A DNA stretch of 64,000 bases from Pseudomonadota bacterium (GCA_018816555.1 JAHIVT010000041.1:44582-108581); one strand, 5' to 3'. Counted from the stretch's first letter, positions 49,068-58,796 are shown. The notes: a model not told the origin generated them from the sequence alone. Numbers and translations are program-made.

Positions 49068-49667
49068 ATGACCATTGAAGAATTTAATCCCAAGATTCTG
49101 GGGTTTCTCTGTAACTGGTGTTGTTACGCTGCCGCCGATGCGGCAGGGGTGTCACGTTACCAGTACCCGCCCAACCTGCGCACCATCCGTGTCATGTGCA
49201 CCGGACGCATCGACCCTACCTTTATCCTGCAGGGTTTTGCCGAAGGCGCGGCCGGTATTTTCACCGGCGGCTGACAACTTGGTGAATGCCATTACCAGGT
49301 TGGTAATTACGATGCATTGGGTGTCAATGTTCTGGTCAAAAGAGTTCTTGAGGGAATCGGCATAAGCCCGGAGCGTTATAATCTGCAGTGGGCCTCTGCT
49401 GCCGAGGCTCCCCGTTTTGTCAAGCTCATTACTGAATTTACCAAAAAGATCAGTGATCTTGGGCCTCTGGGCCATGCTGAAGGCATTAAGCCGGAAGAGC
49501 TGAAGGCCAGGATCGATAGGGCCGTTGAGCTGGTCAACAGCCAGAAACTGCGCATGAGCTTCGGCACCACCACCAAGGCCCTGCGCAAGGATAAGGATTA
49601 CAGTGATGCCCATCTGGCAGAGGTCATTGATGCCAAGTTAGGCAAAGCCATTGCGGCCGGACTGTAG
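49068..49667 (+). CDS. mvhD: Selenocysteine MvhD/FlpD electron-transfer subunit
   Basis: Read through UGA 49272-49274, the product is a 199-residue MvhD/FlpD [2Fe-2S] protein with Sec69 in FTGG-U-QLGECHYQVGN, a position usually held by Cys in GGCHLGECHY. The N-terminus FLCNWCCYAAADAAG is diagnostic. MvhD passes electrons from hydrogenase or formate dehydrogenase to the HdrA flavin. Its place after fdhA and hdrA indicates a formate dehydrogenase-linked Hdr module. AAAGAGG precedes ATG 49068. Without Sec reading it would appear as a 68-codon fragment and a separate 116-codon gene. Confidence 0.95.
49291..49307 (+). promoter_or_regulatory. SECIS-like hairpin of mvhD
   Basis: ATTACC (49291-49296) and GGTAAT (49302-49307) form a perfect 6-bp stem with loop AGGTT, beginning 22 bases after the UGA. 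The same loop sequence occurs in the selW-like gene at the right edge. Confidence 0.82.
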
Positions 49668-49669
49668 GC

Positions 49670-49747
49670 AGCGTTCAAACGTGGTAGCGTTCCAACGTTT
49701 AAACGCGTAAACGTTGGAACGCTTTAACGCTTGATCGTTTGAACGCT
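49670..49747. repeat. Nested palindromic AGCGTTCxAACG element
   Basis: An outer pair AGCGTTCAAACG (49670-49681) and CGTTTGAACGCT (49736-49747) encloses an inner pair AGCGTTCCAACGTTTA (49686-49701) and TAAACGTTGGAACGCT (49708-49723), all perfect. It ends four bases before the hyuA start codon. Confidence 0.8.
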
Positions 49748-49751
49748 CCCC

Positions 49752-51740
49752 ATGAAACTCGGTATTGATACCGGCGGCACCTTTACAGATTTCATTCTGC
49801 TCACAGAGCAGGGGATTGCCACCTATAAAGTTCCCTCCACCCCTGACGATCCCGGCCGGGCAATCCTGGCCGGCCTCAGCCATTTTTTCCCCGCGCCCGA
49901 TCACCCTCACTCTTTTTCTCTGCCGGCCGATCTGGAAATTATCCATGGCACCACGGTGGGCACCAATGCCTTCCTGCAGAGAAAAGGGGCCCGCACCTTA
50001 CTGATCACCACCAGGGGATTTGAGGATGTGCTGGTCATTGGCAGACAGAACCGGGCCAGTTTATATGATCTCCGTATGGAACGCCCCGCGGCAATCATTG
50101 GCCGTGATCACTGTGTCGGGGTAAAAGAGAGGATCCTGTGGGACGGTTCGGTGCAGACTCCCCTGGCAAAAAGCGCAGGTAAAAGGATCCGCAGGATCTG
50201 CCGGGAGAAAGCCGTTGATTCCGTTGCCGTCTGTCTTCTGCACTGCTATGCCAATAACATCCATGAAAAAATCCTGGCAGACGGGCTTCGCAGTCTGGAG
50301 ATTCCTGTGAGTCTCTCGTCCGAGTTGCTGCCGGAATTCAGGGAGTATGAGCGGCTGACCACTACGCTGATCAATGCCTATCTTGCCCCGATCATTTCCT
50401 CCTATATCAACAGGTTGACGGAAAAACTCGGAACAATCTCCTTGTATATCCAGCAGTCCAACGGCGGCATCCTGCCGGCCGAGACAATTGGCGAGCGGGC
50501 GGTGCATACCGTCCTGTCCGGACCGGCGGGCGGGGTGCACGGCGCTTTTCAGCTGGCCCGGCAAATGGGGCGTGAAAAAATCATCACCTTTGACATGGGC
50601 GGCACCTCAACCGATGTTTCCCTCTGTGACGGACAACCGACCCTTACCCGTGATTACCGCATCGATTCCTATCCGCTGCACATCCAGGTCATGGATATTC
50701 ACACGGTGGGGGCCGGGGGTGGTTCAATAGCCAGCATTGATGCGGGCGGCCTCCTGCATGTGGGTCCGCAGAGCGCCGGAGCTGATCCCGGACCGGTCTG
50801 TTACGGCATTGGTGCAGAGTTGACCGTAACCGATGCCAATCTTTTTCTTGGTAGATTGCTTGCCGATCGCTTTTTCGGCGGCGCAATGCCCCTCCAGCCT
50901 GAGCGGGTAACACAGAAAATGAATGAACTTGGTAGCCGGCTCGGCCTGTCTGCCCGGGAAACGGCTCTCGGCATCATCCGCCTGGTCAATACCGGTATGT
51001 CCAAGGCCATCCGTGCTGTATCCCTGGAGCGGGGCCACGATCCCAAGGAGTTCTCTCTGTTCTCCTTCGGCGGCGCCTCCGGCCTGCACTGCTGTGAGTT
51101 GGCCGGAGAGCTCGGTATCACGGAAATTGTCGTGCCGGCCAGGGCCGGCATCCTGTCAGCCCAGGGCATGGTTATGGCTGACCCGGCACTTGATGCCAGC
51201 CAGTCGCTCTTGCTGCGGGGTGAGAAAATTGACCGGGAGATTCTTGATGAGTGCTTTGCCCGACTTATCGCAGACAAGAAAAGAGAGCTGCTGCGCCTGT
51301 GTCGATCAGGCAGGGTCAAGACGGAAAGATTTGTGGACATCCGTTACCATGGGCAGTCTTTTGAGCTCAGTGTCCCTTATGATGATCATTTTACCGAAAG
51401 TTTCCATGGGCTGCATGAGCAGCAATTCGGTTACTCTCTGCCGGATGCTCCCCTGGAAGTGGTTTCCATCCGCTGCACCGTGTCCCTGGTGCGCCCCAAA
51501 CAATCCCTTCCCCAGGCTGTTGAACAATCCTCAACACAACCGGAATCTGATGGCCACCGGCAGGTTATTTTTGAAGGCGGCCCGCAGCTGGTCAAGATTT
51601 ACAGCCGCCGACATCTGATGAGCGGCCATCGTCTGAGCGGTCCGGTGTTAATCGTTGATGATTACACCACCATCCTGGTACCTGCCCATTTCCATCTCAC
51701 TGTCGATCATTTGCTTAATTTGCTTATTCGACCAAATTGA
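49752..51740 (+). CDS. HyuA-type hydantoinase/oxoprolinase subunit
   Basis: The 662-residue protein has the ASKHA-ATPase signature KLGIDTGGTFTDFIL at its N-terminus, EIIHGTTVGTNAFLQRKGA, a DMGGTSTDVSLC phosphate motif and GAGGGSIA, as in HyuA/N-methylhydantoinase A, oxoprolinase and acetone carboxylase beta-like subunits. These normally pair with a HyuB subunit, which is not present. The substrate is unknown. The start is fixed because the conserved motif begins at residue 2, yet no Shine-Dalgarno is visible: a palindromic element sits directly before the ATG. It may act on a small amide or, by position, serve the Hdr/Fdh locus (speculation). Confidence 0.88.
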   Translation: MKLGIDTGGTFTDFILLTEQGIATYKVPSTPDDPGRAILAGLSHFFPAPDHPHSFSLPADLEIIHGTTVGTNAFLQRKGARTLLITTRGFEDVLVIGRQNRASLYDLRMERPAAIIGRDHCVGVKERILWDGSVQTPLAKSAGKRIRRICREKAVDSVAVCLLHCYANNIHEKILADGLRSLEIPVSLSSELLPEFREYERLTTTLINAYLAPIISSYINRLTEKLGTISLYIQQSNGGILPAETIGERAVHTVLSGPAGGVHGAFQLARQMGREKIITFDMGGTSTDVSLCDGQPTLTRDYRIDSYPLHIQVMDIHTVGAGGGSIASIDAGGLLHVGPQSAGADPGPVCYGIGAELTVTDANLFLGRLLADRFFGGAMPLQPERVTQKMNELGSRLGLSARETALGIIRLVNTGMSKAIRAVSLERGHDPKEFSLFSFGGASGLHCCELAGELGITEIVVPARAGILSAQGMVMADPALDASQSLLLRGEKIDREILDECFARLIADKKRELLRLCRSGRVKTERFVDIRYHGQSFELSVPYDDHFTESFHGLHEQQFGYSLPDAPLEVVSIRCTVSLVRPKQSLPQAVEQSSTQPESDGHRQVIFEGGPQLVKIYSRRHLMSGHRLSGPVLIVDDYTTILVPAHFHLTVDHLLNLLIRPN

Positions 51741-51859
51741 CTTATATTTTTTAAATTAAGATTACCTCGGCCTGCAGCCATTTGCTGTGTTGACGACCCT
51801 GTTTTTTTGCCGACAATTCTAAGATGATGGATCTCTTTCCCGCTCTGCATGGAGAAAAC

Positions 51860-52441
51860 ATGGATCAAAAGAAGATATTTCTGGAAGAAATCAGTAAAAA
51901 AAAGGCAGAGTGGCGGTCTGGCTCTGAAATCGCCGAAGAACTGACTCGCCTGGCCGGTGAAATTGCCGCGGGCTCCCTGCTTATCAGTGGGGAAAAGCTG
52001 GCGGTGGGAGATTCTTTTTCCTTTGTCATGAAAAAACAGCTGAAAAAGGGCATGGTTTCCTGCGAGTTTTTTTTGCAGACCAATGTGGCGGAAAAAGCTG
52101 AGTCGTCATCCCTCGCCACGGGTGACAGTGAAAAATTGGAGAAATTTCCGGCGTCAGGAGGGAAAAAAATCAAAAAAGATATCAGCCGCCTGTGGAAAGA
52201 GGTGGTGAAACAGGTAAGTGGCGAGTCTGTCCTGCCCCGAGAGCTGGCGGCAGAGCTGCGCCGGAAATGTGAAGATTATAATCTCAGCGCCCACAGCCAG
52301 TGGTTTGATACGTGGCGTGAGTGTGTTGACAAGGTGAAGGCCTGTATCGCTGCGGCGGAGAAGGGAGATTTTGCTGCGGCCCGGGAAAAGATTTCCGAAG
52401 TAAACCATTTGACCAAAGAGTGCCACAGGCTCTATAAGTAG
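51860..52441 (+). CDS. Helical protein, possible XXXCH-domain family
   Basis: The 193-residue product is charged and mostly helical and ends with NHLTKECHRLYK, recalling the C-terminal signature of the XXXCH-domain family described in Desulfobacterota (GAK-system proteins). This assignment comes from memory of that motif and is tentative. There is no signal peptide or membrane segment. GGAG five bases before ATG 51860 favours this start over ATG 51824, which is in frame. No other GAK-type gene (ATP-grasp or CofD-like) is seen nearby. Confidence 0.6.
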   Translation: MDQKKIFLEEISKKKAEWRSGSEIAEELTRLAGEIAAGSLLISGEKLAVGDSFSFVMKKQLKKGMVSCEFFLQTNVAEKAESSSLATGDSEKLEKFPASGGKKIKKDISRLWKEVVKQVSGESVLPRELAAELRRKCEDYNLSAHSQWFDTWRECVDKVKACIAAAEKGDFAAAREKISEVNHLTKECHRLYK

Positions 52442-52548
52442 TGAAAGTGCAAAGTTACACCTGACAGGCGGCTGCACAGGGTGTCAGCGCCCGCAGGCTT
52501 ATCGACATTTACAATTATTTGGAATTCTAAGAACAAGGAGGCATGTAT

Positions 52549-53559
52549 ATGAGTACCTGGTTTGTTGCTGTTGACGGTAAATCCCGCGGTCCTTTCACCC
52601 AGGAACAGATAAAGGAGGGGTTCGGCGCAGGACTCTATACGCCGCAGACCTTGATATGGAAAAAAGGATACGAGGCATGGCAGCCCCTGGGCGAGGTGCC
52701 GGAGTTTCGGCAGGGTGGCAGCAGCGTTCAGTCCATGGCACCTCCCCCGGTTGACGGGGGATCTTTGCAGAAGGCCCATGAAATCGACTTTGAGATTTTC
52801 GGTCATGAAATGCAGTTTGTCGAGGTTGAACTTGATCAGCACGAGAGCGCCGTGGCTGAGGCCGGGGCCATGATGTACATGGAAGACGGCATTGAGATGG
52901 AGACGGTGTTCGGCGACGGCAGCGAGAGCGCTTCCGGCAGTCTGATGGATAAATTTCTCGGGGCAGGCAAGCGGTTGATCACCGGTGAAAGTCTTTTTTG
53001 CACCGTTTTCACCAGCAAAGCCCCCGGCAAGAAAAGGGTGGCCTTTGCCGCGCCCTATCCCGGCAAGATCATTCCTCTTGATCTCAAAGACTATAACGGC
53101 ACCATCATCTGTCAGAAGGACGCCTTTCTCTGTGCGGCCAAAGGGGTAAGCATCGGTGTGCATTTCCAGAAGCGAATCGGGGTCGCCCTGTTCGGCGGGG
53201 AAGGGTTTATCATGCAGAAGCTGGAGGGTGACGGTCTGGCCTTTGTCCATGCCGGTGGCACCATTATCGAAAAGGAACTGGGTTACGGTGAATCGTTGCG
53301 GGTTGATACCGGTTGCCTGGTTGCTTTGACGAAATCGGTCAACTATGATATCCAGACAGTAAGCGGCATCAAATCAGGAATTTTCGGGGGCGAGGGTTTT
53401 TTCTTTGCCCATCTCACCGGACCGGGCCATGTGTGGCTGCAATCCCTGCCATTTTCCCGCCTTGCCGGCAAAATTCATCAGGCAGCCCCGCAGACGGGAA
53501 CGCAATCACGCGGTGAAGGTTCGGTAATCGGCGGTCTGGGGAAACTTTTTCAGGACTAA
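52549..53559 (+). CDS. GYF-AIM24 family protein
   Basis: The N-terminal 55 residues ([23 protein letters not shown]...[11 protein letters not shown]) form a bacterial GYF_2-type domain. After a short linker the rest (about 75-310) matches the AIM24/TIGR00266 beta-rich family, with Gly-rich [13 protein letters not shown] and [14 protein letters not shown] repeats. The family's role is unclear; GYF_2 domains bind proline-rich or membrane-protein partners. AGGAGG seven bases before ATG 52549 fixes the start rather than ATG 52543. The kinase gene begins two bases after its stop, so they are cotranscribed. Confidence 0.88.
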   Translation: MSTWFVAVDGKSRGPFTQEQIKEGFGAGLYTPQTLIWKKGYEAWQPLGEVPEFRQGGSSVQSMAPPPVDGGSLQKAHEIDFEIFGHEMQFVEVELDQHESAVAEAGAMMYMEDGIEMETVFGDGSESASGSLMDKFLGAGKRLITGESLFCTVFTSKAPGKKRVAFAAPYPGKIIPLDLKDYNGTIICQKDAFLCAAKGVSIGVHFQKRIGVALFGGEGFIMQKLEGDGLAFVHAGGTIIEKELGYGESLRVDTGCLVALTKSVNYDIQTVSGIKSGIFGGEGFFFAHLTGPGHVWLQSLPFSRLAGKIHQAAPQTGTQSRGEGSVIGGLGKLFQD

Positions 53560-53561
53560 CC

Positions 53562-54716
53562 ATGCATAATCACCAGTCTCAACTGCCCACAGGTTCAGGC
53601 AAGGCCGTTATTCTGCTTGCCTGTGGAGAATCTGCCCTCTGCCGGCAGATGCAATCCTTTCTGCACCAGGACTATCACATCATTTATACTGAATCTTGCG
53701 CGGATGTCATGAGGCTTTCAGGCAGCCATGTGCCGGACCTGATCCTGCTCTCGGTGCATCACGATTGTGACGGCATCGATGTCTGTGCAGAACTGCAGAA
53801 AAGTTTTTTTCAGAAACGTCCGGCAGCACTCATGCTTTTCGGGCCGGATGATGATGAACTCATTGACCTGGCCTTTGCCGCAGGAGCCGATGACTATATC
53901 AGAGAGCCGATTCATTGGAAACTGCTGCACTACCGGATCAATTTTCTCATCCAGAAAAGAAAGGCTGAAATCGAACTGAGTGATTTTACCAGCCGCCTGG
54001 AACAGACGAATCGTGAACTGAAAGATTTCACCTATGTGGTTTCCCATGACCTGCAGGAACCGCTCCACCTGATCCGCGCCTTTGCCGAGAGAATCACCAA
54101 AAAATCCCGCTCCGTGCTGGATGAGCAGGGTGCCATCTATCTGCAGCGTATCGAAAAGGCGGCTGGCCGCATGCAGGGTCTCATTGACGGCCTCTTGCAG
54201 TATTCCCGGCTGACCACCCAGGCCCAGGAATTCGTGCTGGTTGATTTAAACAGCGTGGTGGGTGAGGTCATTTCCGATCTTGAGGTGAGAATCGACATCA
54301 AAAAGGCCAGGGTGCGTATCGCAGATGGCCTCGGTACTGTTGAGGCGGACCCGCTGCAGATGCGGCAGCTGTTCCAGAATCTGGTGTCAAACGCCCTGAA
54401 ATATTCTGCCCACGACCAACCACCCTTTATCGAGGTTTTCCCCCTGACCTTCCCGCAAAATATCGGCCGGGGGACTCTCTGCCAGATCGTGGTCAAGGAC
54501 AACGGCATCGGCTTTGATGCCTGTTTCCAGGAACAGATTTTCGGACTCTTCCAGCGTTTACACGGCAGGGATGAGTATAATGGCACCGGTATCGGGCTTG
54601 CCATCTGCAAAAAGATCGTTGATCGTCATGGGGGGACCATTGCCGCCCATTCATCATCCGGTAAAGGCGCTGAGTTTATTATTGTGCTGCCGGTAAGGCA
54701 GAAAAAGGGAAAGTAA
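53562..54716 (+). CDS. Degenerate receiver-histidine kinase
   Basis: The product (384 residues) joins an N-terminal receiver-like domain (about 14-130) to HisKA and HATPase domains. The receiver lacks its phospho-acceptor: DLILLSVHHDCDG has S64 where Asp is expected, and the acidic pair is replaced by ACGES, so it cannot be phosphorylated in the usual way. The kinase looks intact: H162 in YVVSHDLQEPLH, N box NLVSNALKY, G boxes DNGIGFD and GTGIGLAICKKIV. No membrane segment is seen. It directly follows the GYF-AIM24 gene and probably senses through protein contacts. Confidence 0.9.
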   Translation: MHNHQSQLPTGSGKAVILLACGESALCRQMQSFLHQDYHIIYTESCADVMRLSGSHVPDLILLSVHHDCDGIDVCAELQKSFFQKRPAALMLFGPDDDELIDLAFAAGADDYIREPIHWKLLHYRINFLIQKRKAEIELSDFTSRLEQTNRELKDFTYVVSHDLQEPLHLIRAFAERITKKSRSVLDEQGAIYLQRIEKAAGRMQGLIDGLLQYSRLTTQAQEFVLVDLNSVVGEVISDLEVRIDIKKARVRIADGLGTVEADPLQMRQLFQNLVSNALKYSAHDQPPFIEVFPLTFPQNIGRGTLCQIVVKDNGIGFDACFQEQIFGLFQRLHGRDEYNGTGIGLAICKKIVDRHGGTIAAHSSSGKGAEFIIVLPVRQKKGK

Positions 54717-54743
54717 AAGTGAGGGACTCGTAACAACTGAAAA

Positions 54744-54829
54744 TTCACCACAGAGCACACAGAGCCAACAGAGAAACATTTTTTATTACAGTCAGTTAGC
54801 TCTGTGGGCTCTGTGCCCTCTGTGGTGAA
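54744..54829. repeat. TTCACCAC-GAGCACACAGAG palindromic element, full copy
   Basis: The left arm 54744-54773 and right arm 54800-54829 are 30-base reverse complements with about three mismatches and an AT-rich centre. It is the best copy of the family also seen at 18735-18815 and 26527-26569 and looks like a MITE-type element. Confidence 0.85.
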
Positions 54830-54869
54830 AAAAGACTTTTTGCAAAGCCAGCAAAGATTGGGAGTAATC

Positions 54870-55562
54870 ATGTTATTTTACAAAATTGTCGCGACAGCGC
54901 TTATAATATTCTTTTCCTTTATTTCAGAATGTTACGCACAGCATTCCTCTGGTGAAGTGAGGAAGGTCAAAGAGGCCACCGAGGTGATGAGGGAAATTTT
55001 CGCCATTCCTGAGACCGCCGTCCCGCCGACCCTTCTTGCCAATGCCCATGCTGTCGTGGTGCTGCCCAAACTGCTCAAGGCCGGTTTTATCGTTGGCGGT
55101 CGATATGGAACCGGTCTGATGATGGTCCGTGACATGCGGGGGAACTGGCATTATCCGGTGCTGGTTTCTCTGACCGGCGGCAGTGTGGGTTTCCAGATCG
55201 GGGCGCAGTCAACCGATGTTATTCTGGTGTTTAAAAGCTTGAAGAGTGTTGATGCCATGCAGAAGGGGAAGTTCACCCTGGGAGCTGATGCCTCTGTTGC
55301 CGCCGGTCCAGTCGGTCGGCATGCTGAGGCGGATACGGATATCAAGCTTGAATCAGAGATTTACTCCTACTCGCGCAGCCGGGGCCTTTTTGCCGGTGTC
55401 GCCCTGGAAGGGGGTGCCCTGCAGATTGATCATGATGCAACCTGGGCTCTTTATTCCATGTCCGCCTATGATATTTTAAACAGAACCGAGTTCAGCAAGC
55501 TGCCTGCGGAAGTGCAGGAATTCTACAAAGTACTGGTCTCCTATATCCGCAGCAGTAACTGA
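54870..55562 (+). CDS. Exported SYLF-domain (lipid-binding) protein
   Basis: The 230-residue product has a signal peptide (MLFYKIVATALIIFFSFISECYA) and a SYLF/DUF500-type domain: IPPTLLANAHAVVVLP-like start, GGRYGTGLM, WHYPVLVSLTGGSVGFQIGAQSTDVILVF, and a SYSRSRGLFAGVALEGG segment, the family hallmark. SYLF domains bind phosphoinositides in eukaryotes; bacterial members are periplasmic with unclear roles. GGAG precedes ATG 54870; the frame extends upstream into the palindromic element and is not used. Confidence 0.9.
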   Translation: MLFYKIVATALIIFFSFISECYAQHSSGEVRKVKEATEVMREIFAIPETAVPPTLLANAHAVVVLPKLLKAGFIVGGRYGTGLMMVRDMRGNWHYPVLVSLTGGSVGFQIGAQSTDVILVFKSLKSVDAMQKGKFTLGADASVAAGPVGRHAEADTDIKLESEIYSYSRSRGLFAGVALEGGALQIDHDATWALYSMSAYDILNRTEFSKLPAEVQEFYKVLVSYIRSSN

Positions 55563-55631
55563 ATGTCATGGGAAACAGAGAAGCAGGGGGCGTGCCCATG
55601 CTGCTCTTTAGCGCGGCGGAAATACCATGTG

Positions 55632-55678
55632 CAAAAAAAATCAACCCGTTTCCGGACTGGAGTCTGAAAACGGGTTGA
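55632..55678 (-). terminator. Intrinsic terminator of copZ
   Basis: TCAACCCGTTT (55641-55651) pairs with AAACGGGTTGA (55668-55678). Read on the minus strand it follows copZ and is trailed by ATTTTTTTT. A typical Rho-independent terminator. Confidence 0.88.
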
Positions 55679-55713
55679 CAGAGGTCCTTTTTCTTGGGCG
55701 TTGCTGACGCAGC

Positions 55714-55914
55714 TTACTCCGCGACCTCAAAGCCGATTTTGCTGATAGCATCTCTGATGGACGCCAGCGGCACGGCCCGGCTTTCCGCATAGGTCGCCTC
55801 TCCCTTATCCAGGTCCACCTTGACATTGCTGATCCCGTCAATGCTTTCCAGTGCCTTGGTCACAGAGCCTGAGCAATGGGCGCATCGCATTCCGTTAATT
55901 TTCACAGTTGCCAT
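55714..55914 (-). CDS. copZ: CopZ-like heavy-metal chaperone
   Basis: The 66-residue HMA domain carries the metal motif GMRCAHC and the C-terminal SKIGFEV end; it would deliver Cu(I) to the ATPase encoded divergently. AGGAGG seven bases upstream of ATG 55914 fixes the start; a longer frame to 55956 is in-frame leader. It ends in a strong terminator and is a single-gene unit. Confidence 0.9.
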   Translation of the reverse strand: MATVKINGMRCAHCSGSVTKALESIDGISNVKVDLDKGEATYAESRAVPLASIRDAISKIGFEVAE

Positions 55915-56058
55915 ATCTTTACCTCCTGAAGTATTTGATCTGTCAAATAGTTGCATGTAGTTATTTCAGTGATTAACTATTATCTTATAGATAGTAATAA
56001 CTCTTTTTGTTTGAAAAGTGAAGATCTGACAAATTTTATCCGCAAAATAGGTCGAAAT

Positions 56059-58578
56059 ATGAATGCGATGATGAGCAGCAACAGGCAGCTTGAACATCTC
56101 CAGGCAGATATCAAAGGCATGCACTGCGCCTCCTGCTCCAGCCGCATTGAAAAGGTAGTGGGAGCCATGGAGGGGGTTGACCGTGTCTCGGTCAATCTTG
56201 CCACTGCTAAAATGGATCTGGACTTGGACGCGAGCAGGCAAAACCTGGAAACCATTGCTGAACGGATAGCAGGTCTGGGTTTTGAACTTGTGCCTCCCAG
56301 GTCTGAATCAGAGATCTCGCTGTCGATCAAAGGCATGCACTGCGCCTCCTGCTCCAGCCGTATTGAAAAGGTGGTGGGCGGCATGGAGGGAGTGCAGCAA
56401 TGCGAGGTGAACCTGGCAACCGGGCTGGCGAAGATCGTTATCGATCCGGGCCGGGTTAGCCAGAGACAGTTGCGGGAGACCATCGAAGGTCTTGGTTTCA
56501 AGGCCGAGGCTGTTTCTTCCTCAGCCAATCTGCTTGCCGACCAGCAGCAGGAAATCAGTGACAGGCTGCGGGAGCTGAAGGGTCGCCTGATCCCCTCATT
56601 TATTCTGGCCTTTCTGGTTATGGTTGTTTCCATGGGCCACATGGTCGGCATCGCGCTGCCTGATTTGCTGCATCCCACCAGCCACCCCCTGAACTTTGCC
56701 CTGCTGCAGTTCCTGCTGGTGGTGCCGGTGCTCTGGCTCGGCCGCAGTTTCTATCTGATCGGTTTTCCCAGTCTGCTGCGCGGCGTCCCTAATATGGATT
56801 CGCTCATTGCCGTGGGTACCGGTGCCGCCTTTGTCTATTCTACCTGGAATCTGGTTGAGATCTGGCTGGGTATCGATGCGGTGGCCAGGGCCCATGACCT
56901 TTATTTTGAAGGGGCGGCCATGCTGATCGCCCTGGTATCCCTGGGCAAATATCTGGAAACCAGATCAAAGGCCCGCACCTCCGACGCCATCAGTCAACTC
57001 ATGCAGCTGGCCCCGGATAAGGCCACCCTGATAAGAGGTGACCAGCAGGAGGAGATCCTGGTTGATGAAATTCTGGTGGATGACCTGCTGTTCATCAGGC
57101 CGGGGGAAAGGCTGCCCATTGACGGCGTGATCGAGAAAGGCAGCTCCAGTGTGGACCAGTCCATGCTCACCGGTGAGAGTCTGCCGGTGCAGAAAGGCCC
57201 CGGGGATGAGGTGGTGGGGGGCACCCTGAATAAAAACGGCATCCTGCATGTGCGTGCCACAAAGGTCGGCCAGGACACCATGTTGAGCCGGATCATTAAA
57301 ATGGTGCAGGATGCCCAGGGCTCCAAGGCGCCCATTGCCAATCTTGCCGACCGCATCAGTCTTTACTTTGTTCCGGCTGTCATGGCCATTGCCGTTGTGG
57401 CCGGACTGTCCTGGTATTTCATCGGCCAGGCGGAATTTACCTTTGCCCTGCGGATTTTTATCGCGGTGATGGTCATTGCCTGTCCCTGCGCCATGGGGCT
57501 TGCCACCCCGACCTCCATCATGGTCGGCACCGGCCGGGGCGCCCAGCTCGGCGTACTGGTGAAAAACGGTGAAGCTTTGGAAATGGCGCAGAAGGTCCAG
57601 ACCGTGGTGTTTGACAAGACCGGTACCCTGACCTATGGCAAGCCGGAGCTCACCGATCTCAGGAATTTTTCCGGTTTAAACGACGATGATCTGCTTGCCC
57701 TCATTGCCAGCGCCGAAAGAGGCTCCGAGCATCCCCTGGCAGAGGCCATTGTCCAGGCTGCCACTGAAAAAGGTCTGCAGCCTGGTGAACCTCTTTCCTT
57801 TACCGCCATACCCGGCCGGGGCATCGCTGCTGCTGTTCATCAAGAGAAGGGCAACGGGCAGCATGAGCTGCAGGTGTTGATCGGCAACAGCGAGCTGCTG
57901 ATTGAAAAAGGTGTGGCAATAGCCAATGATGCCCTGCCGGCGGCGGACGAGCTTGCCGAAGCCGGCAAGACGGCCCTTTTTGTCGCCCTTGACGGCCGAT
58001 TTTCGGCCCTGCTGGCCATTGCCGACAGGATAAAGGAGGAGTCGGCGGAAACCGTCCGCAAACTGCAGGACATGGGGATTGAGGTGGTAATGCTCACCGG
58101 TGATCACGAAAAAACGGCCCGGGCCATTGCCCGCCAGGCCGGCATCACAGAGGTTATCGCCCAGGTCCTGCCCGAGCATAAGGCGGACGAGATAGAGAGA
58201 ATCAGAAAACAGGGCAGGGTGGTGGCCATGGTGGGTGACGGCATCAACGACGCCCCGGCCCTGGCCACAGCGGACCTGGGAATCGCCATGGGCACCGGCA
58301 TTGATGTTGCCATTGAAAGCGGAGACATCGTATTGATGCAGGGCAACCTCAGACATGTGCTGACGGCGCTGAAGCTGAGCCGGGCCACCATGAAAAATAT
58401 CAAGCAGAACCTCTTCTGGGCCTTTGCCTACAATGTCATCGGCATTCCAGTGGCTGCCGGCCTTCTCTATATCTTCGGCGGTCCCACCTTAAACCCGATG
58501 ATTGCCGGCGGCGCCATGGCACTCAGTTCTGTTTCCGTGGTCAGCAACGCTCTGCGCCTGCGTTTCTTCAAGGCGTAA
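56059..58578 (+). CDS. copA: Cu(I)-exporting P1B-type ATPase with two HMA domains
   Basis: CopA pumps Cu(I) or Ag(I) from the cytoplasm. Two N-terminal HMA domains each carry GMHCASC (about residues 18-90 and 92-160). Eight membrane helices follow, with the ion motif CPC ([12 protein letters not shown]), phosphorylation site [16 protein letters not shown], hinge [12 protein letters not shown], and the Cu(I) signatures YN in helix 7 and [15 protein letters not shown] in helix 8. The frame is open to 55951, but I take ATG 56059, which starts just before the first HMA and follows AGGT. The two GMHCASC segments are almost identical in DNA, suggesting recent duplication or conversion. copZ is divergent. 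Confidence 0.95.
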   Translation: MNAMMSSNRQLEHLQADIKGMHCASCSSRIEKVVGAMEGVDRVSVNLATAKMDLDLDASRQNLETIAERIAGLGFELVPPRSESEISLSIKGMHCASCSSRIEKVVGGMEGVQQCEVNLATGLAKIVIDPGRVSQRQLRETIEGLGFKAEAVSSSANLLADQQQEISDRLRELKGRLIPSFILAFLVMVVSMGHMVGIALPDLLHPTSHPLNFALLQFLLVVPVLWLGRSFYLIGFPSLLRGVPNMDSLIAVGTGAAFVYSTWNLVEIWLGIDAVARAHDLYFEGAAMLIALVSLGKYLETRSKARTSDAISQLMQLAPDKATLIRGDQQEEILVDEILVDDLLFIRPGERLPIDGVIEKGSSSVDQSMLTGESLPVQKGPGDEVVGGTLNKNGILHVRATKVGQDTMLSRIIKMVQDAQGSKAPIANLADRISLYFVPAVMAIAVVAGLSWYFIGQAEFTFALRIFIAVMVIACPCAMGLATPTSIMVGTGRGAQLGVLVKNGEALEMAQKVQTVVFDKTGTLTYGKPELTDLRNFSGLNDDDLLALIASAERGSEHPLAEAIVQAATEKGLQPGEPLSFTAIPGRGIAAAVHQEKGNGQHELQVLIGNSELLIEKGVAIANDALPAADELAEAGKTALFVALDGRFSALLAIADRIKEESAETVRKLQDMGIEVVMLTGDHEKTARAIARQAGITEVIAQVLPEHKADEIERIRKQGRVVAMVGDGINDAPALATADLGIAMGTGIDVAIESGDIVLMQGNLRHVLTALKLSRATMKNIKQNLFWAFAYNVIGIPVAAGLLYIFGGPTLNPMIAGGAMALSSVSVVSNALRLRFFKA

Positions 58579-58776
58579 GGGAGCCATCCCTTGCGCCGCA
58601 AAAATCCGGCGGGAAAATATTCATCTCTTTTTTTGCTTGCTCCGATACGTTCAGCATACGCAGTGATAATGTTACTGAGGGTTGTGAGCTGCTGATTGGC
58701 ATGGATGCCGATTGCTCCGTGAGTTTGGGAAAACGACAGCGCTGCTCCGCAACTCGAGTCCCTGATTGCTGATCTC

Positions 58777-58796
58777 TTTACCCATGCATGGGTAAA
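58777..58796. repeat. 20-bp perfect palindrome before the EF-hand-like gene
   Basis: TTTACCCATG and CATGGGTAAA form a perfect 20-base palindrome without a loop, ending 13 bases before the start codon and just upstream of the GAGGGAAAG binding site. Such placement fits an operator for a dimeric regulator or a transcript structure near the start. Confidence 0.7.
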
